Under the pieces are notes generated by a model. It did not search any database and was not told the DNA's origin. It worked only from the letters and a program-made list of their open reading frames with translations. Below are positions 17,427 to 25,707 of a DNA stretch of 64,000 bases, piece by piece (position 1 is the first letter of the stretch; the number at the start of each line of letters is the position of its first letter). The DNA lies in IMG/VR virus record IMGVR_UViG_3300024999_000086, positions 1-64,000 of that record; one strand, written 5' to 3'. This DNA is from a virus. A program made the position numbers and the translations under genes.

Positions 17427-18164
17427 ATGAGTCAAGTATTGATTGCGCCGACAACGGCGGCAGCGGAATACAAGATGAAGATTCCGCAGAACCGGTTCAA
17501 CATGACGATCCAGGTCGACGCCAGCATCGGCGCCGCGGAGGTGGTTGAACTTAAGCAGTTGGATACGGATCAGCAGTGGCGGGCGATTGTTCTCGGCGGG
17601 GCACCCCTGGTCCTGTCAGCGTCCAACACTCAAATCAGCTTCACCGCGACGAATCTGATCAAACTGGTGAAGCCCATAACTGTTGCGGCCGTCGGCGTTC
17701 AGTTGCTGTCTGATCTTGGGTTTGGTGAGAACGAGGCATCTGATAGTGCCAGCACGTCAGCATCGAGCAGCGCGTCCTCGAGCCCGAGCTCAAGCGCGTC
17801 CTCAAGCCCGACGACTTCAGCTTCGTCCAGTCCGACGACTTCGCCGTCCTCGAGCGCTTCTTCAAGCCCGAGCGCTTCGCTGTCCGGCAGCGCTACGACA
17901 AGTCCGAGTTCGTCTGCGAGCGCAAGCCCGAGCGCTTCACTGTCCGGCAGTGCTACGACGAGCCCGAGTGCTTCAGCTTCAGGCAGCCCGACGACCAGTG
18001 CGAGCTCAAGCCCGACGACAAGCCCAAGCTCTTCGGCATCGTCCAGCCCGACGACTAGTGCGAGCTCTTCAGCTTCTTCGAGCCCGACGACTTCAGCTTC
18101 AGGAAGCCCGACGACAAGTCCGAGTTCTTCGGCGAGCGCTTCTCCGTCAAGTTCACCGTCTTGA
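17427..18164 (+). CDS. Small virion protein with long mucin-like C-terminal domain
   Basis: The first about 105 residues form a compact beta domain (KIPQNRFNMTIQVDASIGAA). The remaining about 140 residues are almost entirely Ser, Pro, Thr and Ala in SSSPTTS and SSASSS units. Such a protein has a folded attachment domain and a flexible, potentially heavily O-glycosylated brush. It directly precedes the glycosyltransferase gene by 15 nt. It is the most substrate-like protein in the window for that enzyme. The virion location is inferred from context. Confidence 0.55.
   Translation: MSQVLIAPTTAAAEYKMKIPQNRFNMTIQVDASIGAAEVVELKQLDTDQQWRAIVLGGAPLVLSASNTQISFTATNLIKLVKPITVAAVGVQLLSDLGFGENEASDSASTSASSSASSSPSSSASSSPTTSASSSPTTSPSSSASSSPSASLSGSATTSPSSSASASPSASLSGSATTSPSASASGSPTTSASSSPTTSPSSSASSSPTTSASSSASSSPTTSASGSPTTSPSSSASASPSSSPS
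17746..18162 (+). repeat. Long mucin-like Ser/Pro/Thr coding tract
   Basis: About 140 codons of reiterated AGC-CCG-ACG-ACG and TCG-AGC units. Blocks of 15-30 nt recur almost exactly within this tract and in the tail-tip gene, consistent with slippage or recombinational expansion. Confidence 0.85.
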
Positions 18165-18179
18165 TGAGGAGAGACTCTT

Positions 18180-19655
18180 ATGCTGAGCGTGGTTATCCCA
18201 TCCCGCAATGAGCAGGGATATTTGGAGAAGACTATCGAATCCCTCTTGGCCAACGCCGAGGGGGAGATCGAGATTATCGTTGTGCTCGACGGCTGGCTTC
18301 CTGAGAAGCCAATTGAATTTCCAGTGAACGAGCGACAGCAAGTTCACTGGATTCACAACCCGGAGGCGATCGGGCAGCGGCAGGCGATCAACCAGGCAGT
18401 CCGGACGGCTAAAGGCAAGTACATAATGAAGCTGGACGCGCACTGTGCGGTCTCGAAGGGCTTTGACTTGATCTTGGCCAGAGACTGCGAGTACGACATG
18501 ACGATGATTCCCCGGATGTACAACCTGGACGTCGTGACTTGGCAGCCGAAGCTGCACAAACGCACGGACTATATGTACATCGGCCTGGTCGACGGCAATC
18601 TCCGGGCCTGCTATTACAAGAAGCAGCCTGACAACAACAAGATGATCGACGACACCATGTGCTGCATGGGGCCCGGGTTCTTTCTGCACTTGGAGAGGTT
18701 CTGGGAACTCGGCGGCTGTATGGAGGAACACGGCGGCTGGGGGCAGCAGGGCGTGGAAGAGGCCTGCAAGGCAGCACTCAGCGGGGGCCGGATGGTGGTC
18801 AACAAGAACTGCTGGTTCGCTCACTGGTTCCGCGGCGGCGGGGTGCCAGAAGGCCACAAGAAAGGGTTCCCCTACCATATGAGCCAGCACTCGGTCAATA
18901 TCGCTCGGGCTTACAGCAACGACCTCTGGATGAACAACAAGTGGCCGAAACAGGTCCGGACCTTCCAGTGGCTCCTCGACAAATTCAATCCCCCCGGGTG
19001 GAGCAAGGAAGCTATGGCCAAGATCGGGAATCCCGCGGAAGTTTCAGTGGCGCCGGCCTCCTCGCCGGCACGGGCGTTCTTCAATCACATGATGTCCGGG
19101 AATAAGATGCCTACGTGGATGGGTTACACGGTTATCAAATATCCCAACGACCTCATCCTTTATCAGCAGAAACTCTTTGAGCAGAAGCCAGACGTCTTGG
19201 TCGAGGTCGGGACCCACAAGGGCGGCTCGGCCCTGTTCTTTGCTCAGATGATGGATTTGATCGGGCACGGGCGGGTCATCTCAATCGATCGGTCGCACGA
19301 TAAATACCCTCTGCCGCAGCATCCGCGGATCACTTATTTGACCGGGAGGTCGACGGCGACGGAGACGTTGGGAAAGGTCAAGGAGATGGTGAACGGGAGT
19401 TCCGTGATGGTCGTGCTGGACGGTGATCACAGCCGAACGCAGGTGAAGCGTGAGCTGGTACGGTATTCCGACATCGTCACGCAGGGCCAGTACCTCGTCG
19501 CCGAAGACACGGTGATGGGGGAGATGGGCATGCCTAATAACCCGGCCGAGGCCGTCGAGTGGTTTCTGAAGAGGACCGACAAAGTTCGCCGAGAGCGGCC
19601 GGAGGAGCAGTTCATGTTCTCCTGTAACAGTGGGGGCTGGCTGAAACGGATATGA
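18180..19655 (+). CDS. GT2/GT27-like glycosyltransferase fused to CmcI-type methyltransferase
   Basis: A 491-residue two-domain protein. Residues 1-240 are a GT-A glycosyltransferase: VVIPSRNE at the start, a DxH metal motif in LDAHC (86-88), then WGQQGVEEACKAALSGG (187-203) and FAHWFR (213-218). That order mirrors the DxH and 'WGGENxE...CGG...H.FR' signatures of polypeptide GalNAc-transferases that start mucin-type O-glycans on Ser/Thr. Residues about 310-491 are a cephalosporin-hydroxylase/rhamnosyl O-methyltransferase-like domain (VEVGTHKGGSALFFA, LDGDHSR, VAEDT). The gene follows the mucin-like virion genes. Donor sugar and acceptor are inferred, not shown. Confidence 0.7.
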   Translation: MLSVVIPSRNEQGYLEKTIESLLANAEGEIEIIVVLDGWLPEKPIEFPVNERQQVHWIHNPEAIGQRQAINQAVRTAKGKYIMKLDAHCAVSKGFDLILARDCEYDMTMIPRMYNLDVVTWQPKLHKRTDYMYIGLVDGNLRACYYKKQPDNNKMIDDTMCCMGPGFFLHLERFWELGGCMEEHGGWGQQGVEEACKAALSGGRMVVNKNCWFAHWFRGGGVPEGHKKGFPYHMSQHSVNIARAYSNDLWMNNKWPKQVRTFQWLLDKFNPPGWSKEAMAKIGNPAEVSVAPASSPARAFFNHMMSGNKMPTWMGYTVIKYPNDLILYQQKLFEQKPDVLVEVGTHKGGSALFFAQMMDLIGHGRVISIDRSHDKYPLPQHPRITYLTGRSTATETLGKVKEMVNGSSVMVVLDGDHSRTQVKRELVRYSDIVTQGQYLVAEDTVMGEMGMPNNPAEAVEWFLKRTDKVRRERPEEQFMFSCNSGGWLKRI

Positions 19656-20122
19656 AAAAATCAGTCCGACGATTCGTCAAACAACAGGTAGACAGGCTGG
19701 CCGCGGCCGGCGACTGTCTGGAGATCGGATCCTACGATGTTAACGGCAACCTCCGGCAGATCCTAGCCCACACCAACTACACCGGACTTGACATGCGCGA
19801 GGGGACCAACGTCGACGTCGTCGCCAACAGCAACGACTTGCCCTTTCCGGATAACCATTTCGACGTCGTCGTCTGCGTCGAGACCTTTGAACACGACAAG
19901 TTCTTCTGGAAGACCGTAGCTCAGATCAGACGGGTCCTTCGTCCTGGCGGAGTGGTGATTTTAACGGCGCCGAGTATCGACTTCGGCATCCACGAATATC
20001 CCAGTGATTACTGGAGGTTCACCGAGGCCGGCCTGAAGTCCCTTATCGAAGACTGGTGTGGGGAGATCGTTTCACATCACCATGACCGAGCAGCATTCGT
20101 TGCTGGGAGAAAATATGTCTGA
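19652..20122 (+). CDS. Class I SAM-dependent methyltransferase
   Basis: A 156-residue protein that overlaps the preceding gene by 4 nt. It has the Methyltransf_11 pattern: CLEIGSYDVNG (motif I, about residues 25-35), LDMREGTNVDVV, LPFPDNHFDVVVCVETFEH (post I and II) and VLRPGGVVILTAPS. A small-molecule or sugar methyltransferase is most likely. Between two glycosyltransferase-like genes it may methylate the glycan added to virion proteins. Substrate unknown. Confidence 0.75.
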   Translation: MKKSVRRFVKQQVDRLAAAGDCLEIGSYDVNGNLRQILAHTNYTGLDMREGTNVDVVANSNDLPFPDNHFDVVVCVETFEHDKFFWKTVAQIRRVLRPGGVVILTAPSIDFGIHEYPSDYWRFTEAGLKSLIEDWCGEIVSHHHDRAAFVAGRKYV

Positions 20123-21734
20123 TATTAGCTTGATATATTACACAGATAACCAACTTGACCCGTTTCTTTTCGCAAAGTGCCAAGAGAAACTTCTTGAGGC
20201 TGCCCAAGGAAAGCGAATCATTTCTGTTTCGCAGAAGCCTCTTGACTTTGGCGACAACATCTGCGTTGGGAATATCGGCCGGAGCCACGAGTCGCTGTTT
20301 ACCCAGGTCCTCACCGGGGCAAAAGCGGCGACCACGAAGTATGTGGCACTGGTCGAGCACGACTGCCTGTACTCTCCGGAGCATTTCAACTGGCAGCCAC
20401 CAAACGACTTTGTTTTCTGGTACAACGTCAATCACTGGTTCGTGCAGTGGGGCGGTAGCAACACTGGGCAGTACAGCTACCTGCGGCGGAAGGTCCTGTC
20501 CAATCTGATTTGCGAGCGTAACCTCTTGATCGAGGCCGTGGAAGAGAAGTTGGCAATTCTCAAGCAAGGCGCCCAAATCCGAAAGGGGTTGCCTGGGGCT
20601 TGTGAGCCTGGGGTCTGTTCAAATGAAGACGCCTTCGTCGGGATTGTAGGTAAGGACTTGGGTAAGGTCCCTGGAGACTATAGAGCCAGGGGCTTTTCAA
20701 CGGTGGTGCCAAACCTTGATATCCGGCACGGGCAAAACTTCTCTGGCGGGCGGATTGCCAAGAAGAAGTGCTACTCCCTGCCGTACTGGGGGAGCTTCCA
20801 CTCTGTAATGGGCGTGATCCCTCCCGGTGAGTGGTATCAGGAAGCGACTGTGCATGGCGTTCAGATGCCCACTCGTCGGACGAACGATACGAACGAGAAG
20901 CGATGGCACAAGTTCATCAAGCCTCTGATTGAGGGCCCCATAGTGGGGAGGATGACTGACTTGGGCTGCAACGCCGGCTTCTATTGCCGAAAGTTTTCTG
21001 ATCTGGGGTTCAAAGCAACCGGGGTCGAGCGCGACCCTGAGGTCCTTCGTCACAACTACTGGTGGGAAGAGCACGAGCCCAAGGGTGTCAGAGTCGTCGA
21101 GTCCGATATCAACGACTATTCTCCATCCTGCTCTGATTATGTTCTCCTTGCCAACGTCCACTACTGGCTGACGCCGGCACATCTGCAGACGTTGGTGCAA
21201 AAGCTCAACGACCGAGCTTTGAACGTGATCTTGATCGGGAGGTACAACACGGCCTCGGTTCACAAGTCGCCGGCTGACCTGCAGTTTTTGCGGAAGCTCT
21301 TCAGAGGTTGGCAGGAGAAACGAGTGATCAAGGGCGTCAAGCACTTTTCGGTGTTGTTCCGGAACCCGACGTTGATCTCAAGAAGTGTGGATGATCTGTT
21401 CACGAAACAGCAGTTTTTTAAGAGCAGTCGCTTTTTACCTTCATATTCTCGGTTGATTGATGATATACTGGAAGGCAAGAACGGCAATTATCAGGATTCC
21501 GAGTATCACAAATATCTTCTTTGGCGAGGATTTAAAGACAGTACTGAACTTCTCAAGCGCCACGTCGACCTTGTCGCCAGTATTCAACAGGAGGGGACCA
21601 AGGATCCGCTGTTGATCGGGCGAGTGGTCAATGGTAAATACGAGCCGGACAGACTGGTCGACGGCGACCATCGGCTGATCGTTGCAAAGAAACTGGGTAT
21701 TCAAAATGTTATTTGTCGTGTCGTCAAACAGTAG
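20115..21734 (+). CDS. Triple fusion: glycosyltransferase-like, methyltransferase, ParB-like
   Basis: The start is set at 20115, where a GGGAGA site precedes ATG. The 539-residue protein has three parts. Residues about 1-230 look like a GT-A fold with an acidic motif in EHDCLY (about residue 82) and aromatic-rich FVFWYNVNHWF. Residues about 270-400 form a SAM methyltransferase (DLGCNAGFYCRKFSDLGF, VERDPE, LANVHYWL). The C-terminal about 80 residues resemble a ParB-N/sulfiredoxin-like domain (DPLLIGRV, VDGDHRLIVAKKLG). ParB-like domains can hydrolyse NTPs or act in nucleotide chemistry. I infer a role in glycan or nucleotide-sugar processing. Confidence 0.55.
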   Translation: MSDISLIYYTDNQLDPFLFAKCQEKLLEAAQGKRIISVSQKPLDFGDNICVGNIGRSHESLFTQVLTGAKAATTKYVALVEHDCLYSPEHFNWQPPNDFVFWYNVNHWFVQWGGSNTGQYSYLRRKVLSNLICERNLLIEAVEEKLAILKQGAQIRKGLPGACEPGVCSNEDAFVGIVGKDLGKVPGDYRARGFSTVVPNLDIRHGQNFSGGRIAKKKCYSLPYWGSFHSVMGVIPPGEWYQEATVHGVQMPTRRTNDTNEKRWHKFIKPLIEGPIVGRMTDLGCNAGFYCRKFSDLGFKATGVERDPEVLRHNYWWEEHEPKGVRVVESDINDYSPSCSDYVLLANVHYWLTPAHLQTLVQKLNDRALNVILIGRYNTASVHKSPADLQFLRKLFRGWQEKRVIKGVKHFSVLFRNPTLISRSVDDLFTKQQFFKSSRFLPSYSRLIDDILEGKNGNYQDSEYHKYLLWRGFKDSTELLKRHVDLVASIQQEGTKDPLLIGRVVNGKYEPDRLVDGDHRLIVAKKLGIQNVICRVVKQ

Positions 21735-21745
21735 CAGAGGTGAGT

Positions 21746-22429
21746 ATGTTTAAAAAAATAATTTTTCTTGGGCTTCTCTTCGTCGGCGTTGCCCCGGCTG
21801 TCTTGGCACAGGGGTTCTCGACCCCGTTCGGGACCCAACCTGAGATAGCAATCAATACTGATTGTTCAGGGTTCACGACTGACGGCAAGTTATGCTGGGA
21901 CAGTGATGATGATGTTCTCTACGTCGGGAACGGAACGACAGCAGAGTTGGTTCCTGCCGGGCTTGCTTCGGCGCTGGCTGCGAACGGGGCAAACTGTTCC
22001 GCGGGGTCATACCCGCTCGGGGTTGACGCCTCCGGTGCGGTTGAGGACTGCACCGCGGCGTTGACTGAAGCTGGAGCGAAGACCGTCGGCATCAACTCCC
22101 ACACCGACGCCACCGTGGTCCTGACCGCTGCCGATTGCTACGGGGATATTAACCTCAACGGTGATGATGACGCGATTGATTTCACCCTTCCCGCTGCTGC
22201 TGCTGGGTTGGCCTGTTGCTTTGACGCCAACGGATTTGCTCAGGTAATCACTGTAGATACAGCGGACGGCACGGACTCCAGTGTGCTTGGCGGCACGGCC
22301 CTGACTGCCGGGAACGCGATTGACACTATCGGCTCCGAGGCTGAACAATTTTGCCTTGTCGGGCGGGATGACTCAACCTGGATTGTTTACCCCGGCTCCG
22401 CATACCTGGCTGACGGAGGGGCAGATTGA
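21746..22429 (+). CDS. Secreted fibre-like protein
   Basis: The ATG at 21746 is used because it follows an AGAGGTG site and gives a signal peptide, MFKKIIFLGLLFVGVAPAVLA, with cleavage before QGFS. The mature about 205 residues are Asp/Gly/Thr-rich beta sequence. LCWDSDDDVLYVGNGT is the 'data-display' type repeat seen in many phage fibres. The TGATG overlap with the next gene shows one transcription unit. Confidence 0.5.
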   Translation: MFKKIIFLGLLFVGVAPAVLAQGFSTPFGTQPEIAINTDCSGFTTDGKLCWDSDDDVLYVGNGTTAELVPAGLASALAANGANCSAGSYPLGVDASGAVEDCTAALTEAGAKTVGINSHTDATVVLTAADCYGDINLNGDDDAIDFTLPAAAAGLACCFDANGFAQVITVDTADGTDSSVLGGTALTAGNAIDTIGSEAEQFCLVGRDDSTWIVYPGSAYLADGGAD

Positions 22430-24444
22430 TGAAAGCCGTGCTTCGCATAATCCTAGCCCTGCTGCTCCTGTGCAATTCTGCACAGGCGATGGTGCCGTAC
22501 CAGTTGCCGGAACCGGACGTATTGTACGCTCCTTTCCACACCAATCTGTATTATTACAGCCTAGGAGCAAGAGGCACCGCCACCTTCACCCGAGGCAGCG
22601 CCCGAGTCTTCGAGGACTGGGAAGGCAACTACGTCCGCACCACCAACACCAACGAGGCCACGTTCAAAGCTCGGCGGGTAGCGAACCTGCTTGCTGCGGA
22701 TTCGAGCGAGGATTTCTCGGTCGCGAGTTGGACGAAGTTCGGGGCGGCTACGGTTACAGGGACGAATGCAATAAACTTCCCGGATAATTATGGGGGTGTA
22801 TCTCAAGCCATCTATGTCAAAAATACCGGACAAGTTTTTCGCTGGGCAGTTACTTTGAGCGGAAGTGGTACCACATCGGTAGTGCTATATAACACTGCAA
22901 CTGGATACACTACTACTGCTATAGGTTCCAAGGCAGTAACTCTTTCAGCAACTCCGAAAAGATTTTCCGTTGTTGGAACGAGCATATATGCAGGCGGGGG
23001 CATATTAGCCTATATTATTCGCAATGGCAACACCGCCACCCAAGTCACCGCCACCAACGCAATGTTGGAGGAAGTCACGGGCCAGTCAAACGGAAATCCT
23101 TCTGAGTACACCAGCACCCATCAATACTACGGTGGCCAGACCGTCAAGGGTGTCCAGTACCTCGCCTACGAGAACGGCAACACGGTAGACGCCAACGGAG
23201 TTGTAACCGAGGCCCAGGGCGCAGCGATACCCGATGCCCAGCTTACCGGATACCAGTATAACGGAGCTACGACGAACAAGCTTGCCGGTGCTTTCAATAC
23301 CGTTGGGCCGGATATGCTGGGGAGTGAGCTTGCTTCTGGTACGTTGACCATTGGCAAGCGATACCAGATCACGGCAAGGACGGACGCAGATTTCACGGCT
23401 GATGGTGCTGCTGATAACGTAGTTGGCACGCAGTTTACAGCCACAGATACCACAGTCACCCTTGACGCTGGCGACAAGGTCAAGGAGATCGGCGCAGCCA
23501 ACCTCGCAGGAACATTCGTCTCCGGCCTCGGCACAGGCGCACAGAATACCGCAGCAGCTACCGCAGCTATCCCCGGCCAAACTCACGGCGGGACCGGCTC
23601 AACCACCATCACCAATGTCTCAGCGGTAATCACCGCAACCAACAAATACAAAAGATTAACCCCGGCTACCAAGTGGTACGTCACCACGGCTTCGGGCGGA
23701 GATGCCACCGTGGACTTTACCGGGGCACTCTCAGCCGCAACGCATACCCTTTCCCTTGTTGCCTACGGGGCCACGGCAAGCGATGTGCTGACCCTTGGTA
23801 CAAACACGGTAGCAGGTACACCGCAGACCGTCACCACTGCGCCCGTGCTGTACTCGCAGACCTTGACCGCGAACGCCAGCGATACCATGCGGCTGACCGT
23901 AGCGGATGGCGACACGATAACTTGGTGCCTGATGCAAGCTCAGACTGGCATCGTGGCCGACTCTCGCATAATCGTAGAGGGTGCCGCTGCGAGTCGGAGT
24001 GCCGATGATTTACTAATAACTATTGCAGATGGCACAAGCTACAGAGCAAGAGAAGGAAAGATCAGCTACACACTTACCCCTGGATTTAATCAATCTAGTA
24101 TTCCTGCTGCAACTGCCGCTGTTCGGCCGGTGAGTTTGACAGCAGGCAACTCGTTCTTTTACCTGTACGGGCCAACATCTGCAAGGATCACTGATGGAAC
24201 GAATACATTAACACAAGCAATTACACCATTAACAAGTGGAACATCTGTAGATATTGCATCAACATGGTCAACCACGAAGGCCAAAATGAACAACTATAAT
24301 AGCGTTGATGGTTGGTTGACAGCAGGCACTTACGACGGGGCGTTTACCCTAGGTGCGACATACAGATTCTTTTATTCGACTTCATACCCCGCCAGCCTCA
24401 AAAACCTGCGGGTATTAGGCACCGCTGATCCGGGAGGAATGTAA
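22429..24444 (+). CDS. Secreted fibre/spike protein
   Basis: A 671-residue protein starting with a signal peptide (MKAVLRIILALLLLCNSAQA). The N-terminal region has the spike-type motif FTRGSARVFEDWEGN, followed by repeated beta-sandwich domains rich in Thr, Gly and Asn and a C-terminal domain near residues 545-670 (AGNSFFYLYGPTSARITDG). This is typical of phage fibre or spike proteins, although the Sec signal is not. No catalytic motif is evident. It overlaps both neighbours by a few bases. Confidence 0.55.
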   Translation: MKAVLRIILALLLLCNSAQAMVPYQLPEPDVLYAPFHTNLYYYSLGARGTATFTRGSARVFEDWEGNYVRTTNTNEATFKARRVANLLAADSSEDFSVASWTKFGAATVTGTNAINFPDNYGGVSQAIYVKNTGQVFRWAVTLSGSGTTSVVLYNTATGYTTTAIGSKAVTLSATPKRFSVVGTSIYAGGGILAYIIRNGNTATQVTATNAMLEEVTGQSNGNPSEYTSTHQYYGGQTVKGVQYLAYENGNTVDANGVVTEAQGAAIPDAQLTGYQYNGATTNKLAGAFNTVGPDMLGSELASGTLTIGKRYQITARTDADFTADGAADNVVGTQFTATDTTVTLDAGDKVKEIGAANLAGTFVSGLGTGAQNTAAATAAIPGQTHGGTGSTTITNVSAVITATNKYKRLTPATKWYVTTASGGDATVDFTGALSAATHTLSLVAYGATASDVLTLGTNTVAGTPQTVTTAPVLYSQTLTANASDTMRLTVADGDTITWCLMQAQTGIVADSRIIVEGAAASRSADDLLITIADGTSYRAREGKISYTLTPGFNQSSIPAATAAVRPVSLTAGNSFFYLYGPTSARITDGTNTLTQAITPLTSGTSVDIASTWSTTKAKMNNYNSVDGWLTAGTYDGAFTLGATYRFFYSTSYPASLKNLRVLGTADPGGM

Positions 24445-24611
24445 TGCCAAAGATAGAACCAAGAACCAAGCCCAAGGGCAAGTCGGTATCACAGAAGAAT
24501 ATGACCGCCCTCAAGAAGCTGCTGGAGATTAAGGGCAAGGATGTGAAGACCCTGAAAGCCACCACCGACATAGAGCTTGCCCAAGAGTTGAAGGAGGTAC
24601 TGCGTGCTTAG
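24444..24611 (+). CDS. Small basic protein, unknown
   Basis: A 55-codon gene beginning at the ATG of a TAATG overlap, with GGAGG just upstream, and ending inside the next gene's start region. The product is Lys-rich and probably helical (MTALKKLLEIKGKDVKTLKA). No family recognised. Coding is supported by the tight overlaps on both sides. Confidence 0.55.
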   Translation: MPKIEPRTKPKGKSVSQKNMTALKKLLEIKGKDVKTLKATTDIELAQELKEVLRA

Positions 24612-25005
24612 TATTCTAATAACCGTCCCGGAAGACACGATTGTAGAAGACCCATTGTGGTCCCAGGAGCACGAGGGCGTGCTGTACGAGCTGGGAAGCA
24701 TTGGCGCGGAATGGCACTCAGAGGACGGAATCAGCATCGGCACAATAGTTTACCAGGGCCGGAAGATGATTCAAGCGACCATTGAGTTGCCAAGTTCTGC
24801 CCCGGTTACGCTGCTTCAGGGATTGTTCTTGATCTACGGATTAGACTGGGAAGTACTGGCATGTCAGGAGTGGGACGGTAACACCGTATACCTCCCGGTA
24901 CAGATGGAGGTGTACAACTACCTCCCGAAACGAACCGTGATCGAAGAAGGGCAGCTTATCGACCTGACCCCTGATCCCTCATGGGTACCGATCCGCACTG
25001 GCTAG
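24604..25005 (+). CDS. Acidic protein, unknown
   Basis: A 133-residue acidic beta-rich protein starting at a GTG that overlaps the previous gene by 8 nt. It has no signal peptide, unlike its neighbours. Features include LWSQEHEGVLYELG and PVTLLQGLFLIYGLDWEVLA. It may be a fibre accessory or chaperone from its place after the spike gene (inference). No family recognised. Confidence 0.5.
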   Translation: MLSILITVPEDTIVEDPLWSQEHEGVLYELGSIGAEWHSEDGISIGTIVYQGRKMIQATIELPSSAPVTLLQGLFLIYGLDWEVLACQEWDGNTVYLPVQMEVYNYLPKRTVIEEGQLIDLTPDPSWVPIRTG

Positions 25006-25018
25006 GGGAGCTGGAAAG

Positions 25019-25609
25019 ATGCGTTTCCGCTTTAACTGCCTCCTGATAGCCGTAACATGCCTGACTGTATGGGCTGGCGGGCTTATCGGGCTGGCACGGG
25101 CAGAAGTCGTGCAGGGGTCATACTCTGAATATATCTGTGATAATGCATGGGACGTGTGGGCAATCAATGCCGGATATTACAACCGTCCGGAACGATACTA
25201 CATCATCGCCCACGGCGCGCCGCAACTGTTCCGCCCGAACTGCGGAAGACCGGATATCACCCCTGACCAGATCAGCGGCTACAGCCTGGGGTTTTTCGCC
25301 GGGTGTGATGCAATGTGTTCTAACGCGGACCATACTTTTGCTGAGTCGGTACCTGAATCGGTCGGCTACTGCAATATGTCCGAGTCGTCCTGTGATGGGT
25401 GCTGGATGGCAACAGTATCTTGGCAGGATACGTTTTACCGCAATGTGGACAGCCTTGGGGCAGGGGCGGCTTATAGCGCAGCGATGAACGCAGTGCCTTC
25501 CTGCCTGCCCTGTTTGAGGTATCACAAGAAGCGGGAGCCTGAGCAGGTGAATGAAACGCAGATTGTGATGACAACTATTATTGTTCCTTGGCTGATGAGG
25601 GAAAGATGA
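25019..25609 (+). CDS. Secreted Cys-rich protein with caspase/CHAT-like motifs
   Basis: A 196-residue protein with a signal peptide (LLIAVTCLTVWAGGLIGLARA). Two motifs fit clan CD (caspase/CHAT/gingipain) peptidases: a hydrophobic block then HG in YYIIAHGA (about residues 61-68), and a hydrophobic block then G-C in LGFFAGCDAM (about 89-98). Between and after them are GYCN, CDGCW and FYRNVDSLGAGAAYSAAMN, resembling the downstream helix of CHAT domains. Ten or more Cys suggest disulphides in the periplasm. If active it would be an exported phage peptidase. The assignment is from motifs only. Confidence 0.4.
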   Translation: MRFRFNCLLIAVTCLTVWAGGLIGLARAEVVQGSYSEYICDNAWDVWAINAGYYNRPERYYIIAHGAPQLFRPNCGRPDITPDQISGYSLGFFAGCDAMCSNADHTFAESVPESVGYCNMSESSCDGCWMATVSWQDTFYRNVDSLGAGAAYSAAMNAVPSCLPCLRYHKKREPEQVNETQIVMTTIIVPWLMRER

Positions 25610-25707
25610 CTTATATCGCTATCTACTCAATCATAGTGGTCATAGTCGCCCTGGCCGTTGGGCTATTTTATGGGCTAAAAGTTGAGAAAAGAGGGAGACG
25701 ACGATGA
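25606..25707 (+). CDS. 33-residue single-pass membrane peptide
   Basis: An ATGA overlap starts this 33-codon gene, and another ATGA couples it to the next. The product is one transmembrane helix (IYSIIVVIVALAVGLFYGL) followed by a basic tail (KVEKRGRRR), an N-out/C-in anchor or holin/antiholin-like design. It stands first in a run of tiny membrane proteins ahead of the endolysin. Confidence 0.55.
   Translation: MTYIAIYSIIVVIVALAVGLFYGLKVEKRGRRR

Noticed and set aside
17746-18162. Possible CRISPR-like or tandem repeat array
   Set aside because: Repeats are in-frame codon reiterations of 6-30 nt without spacers, so they are low-complexity coding sequence. No CRISPR array was seen in the window.
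17699-18253. 184-residue minus-strand frame rich in GLVVGL repeats
   Set aside because: It is the antisense of the Ser/Pro/Thr codon repeats, where reiterated codons keep other frames open. It has no ribosome-binding site. The same holds for the antisense frame at 10931-11374 and the alternative plus frame at 17683-18186.
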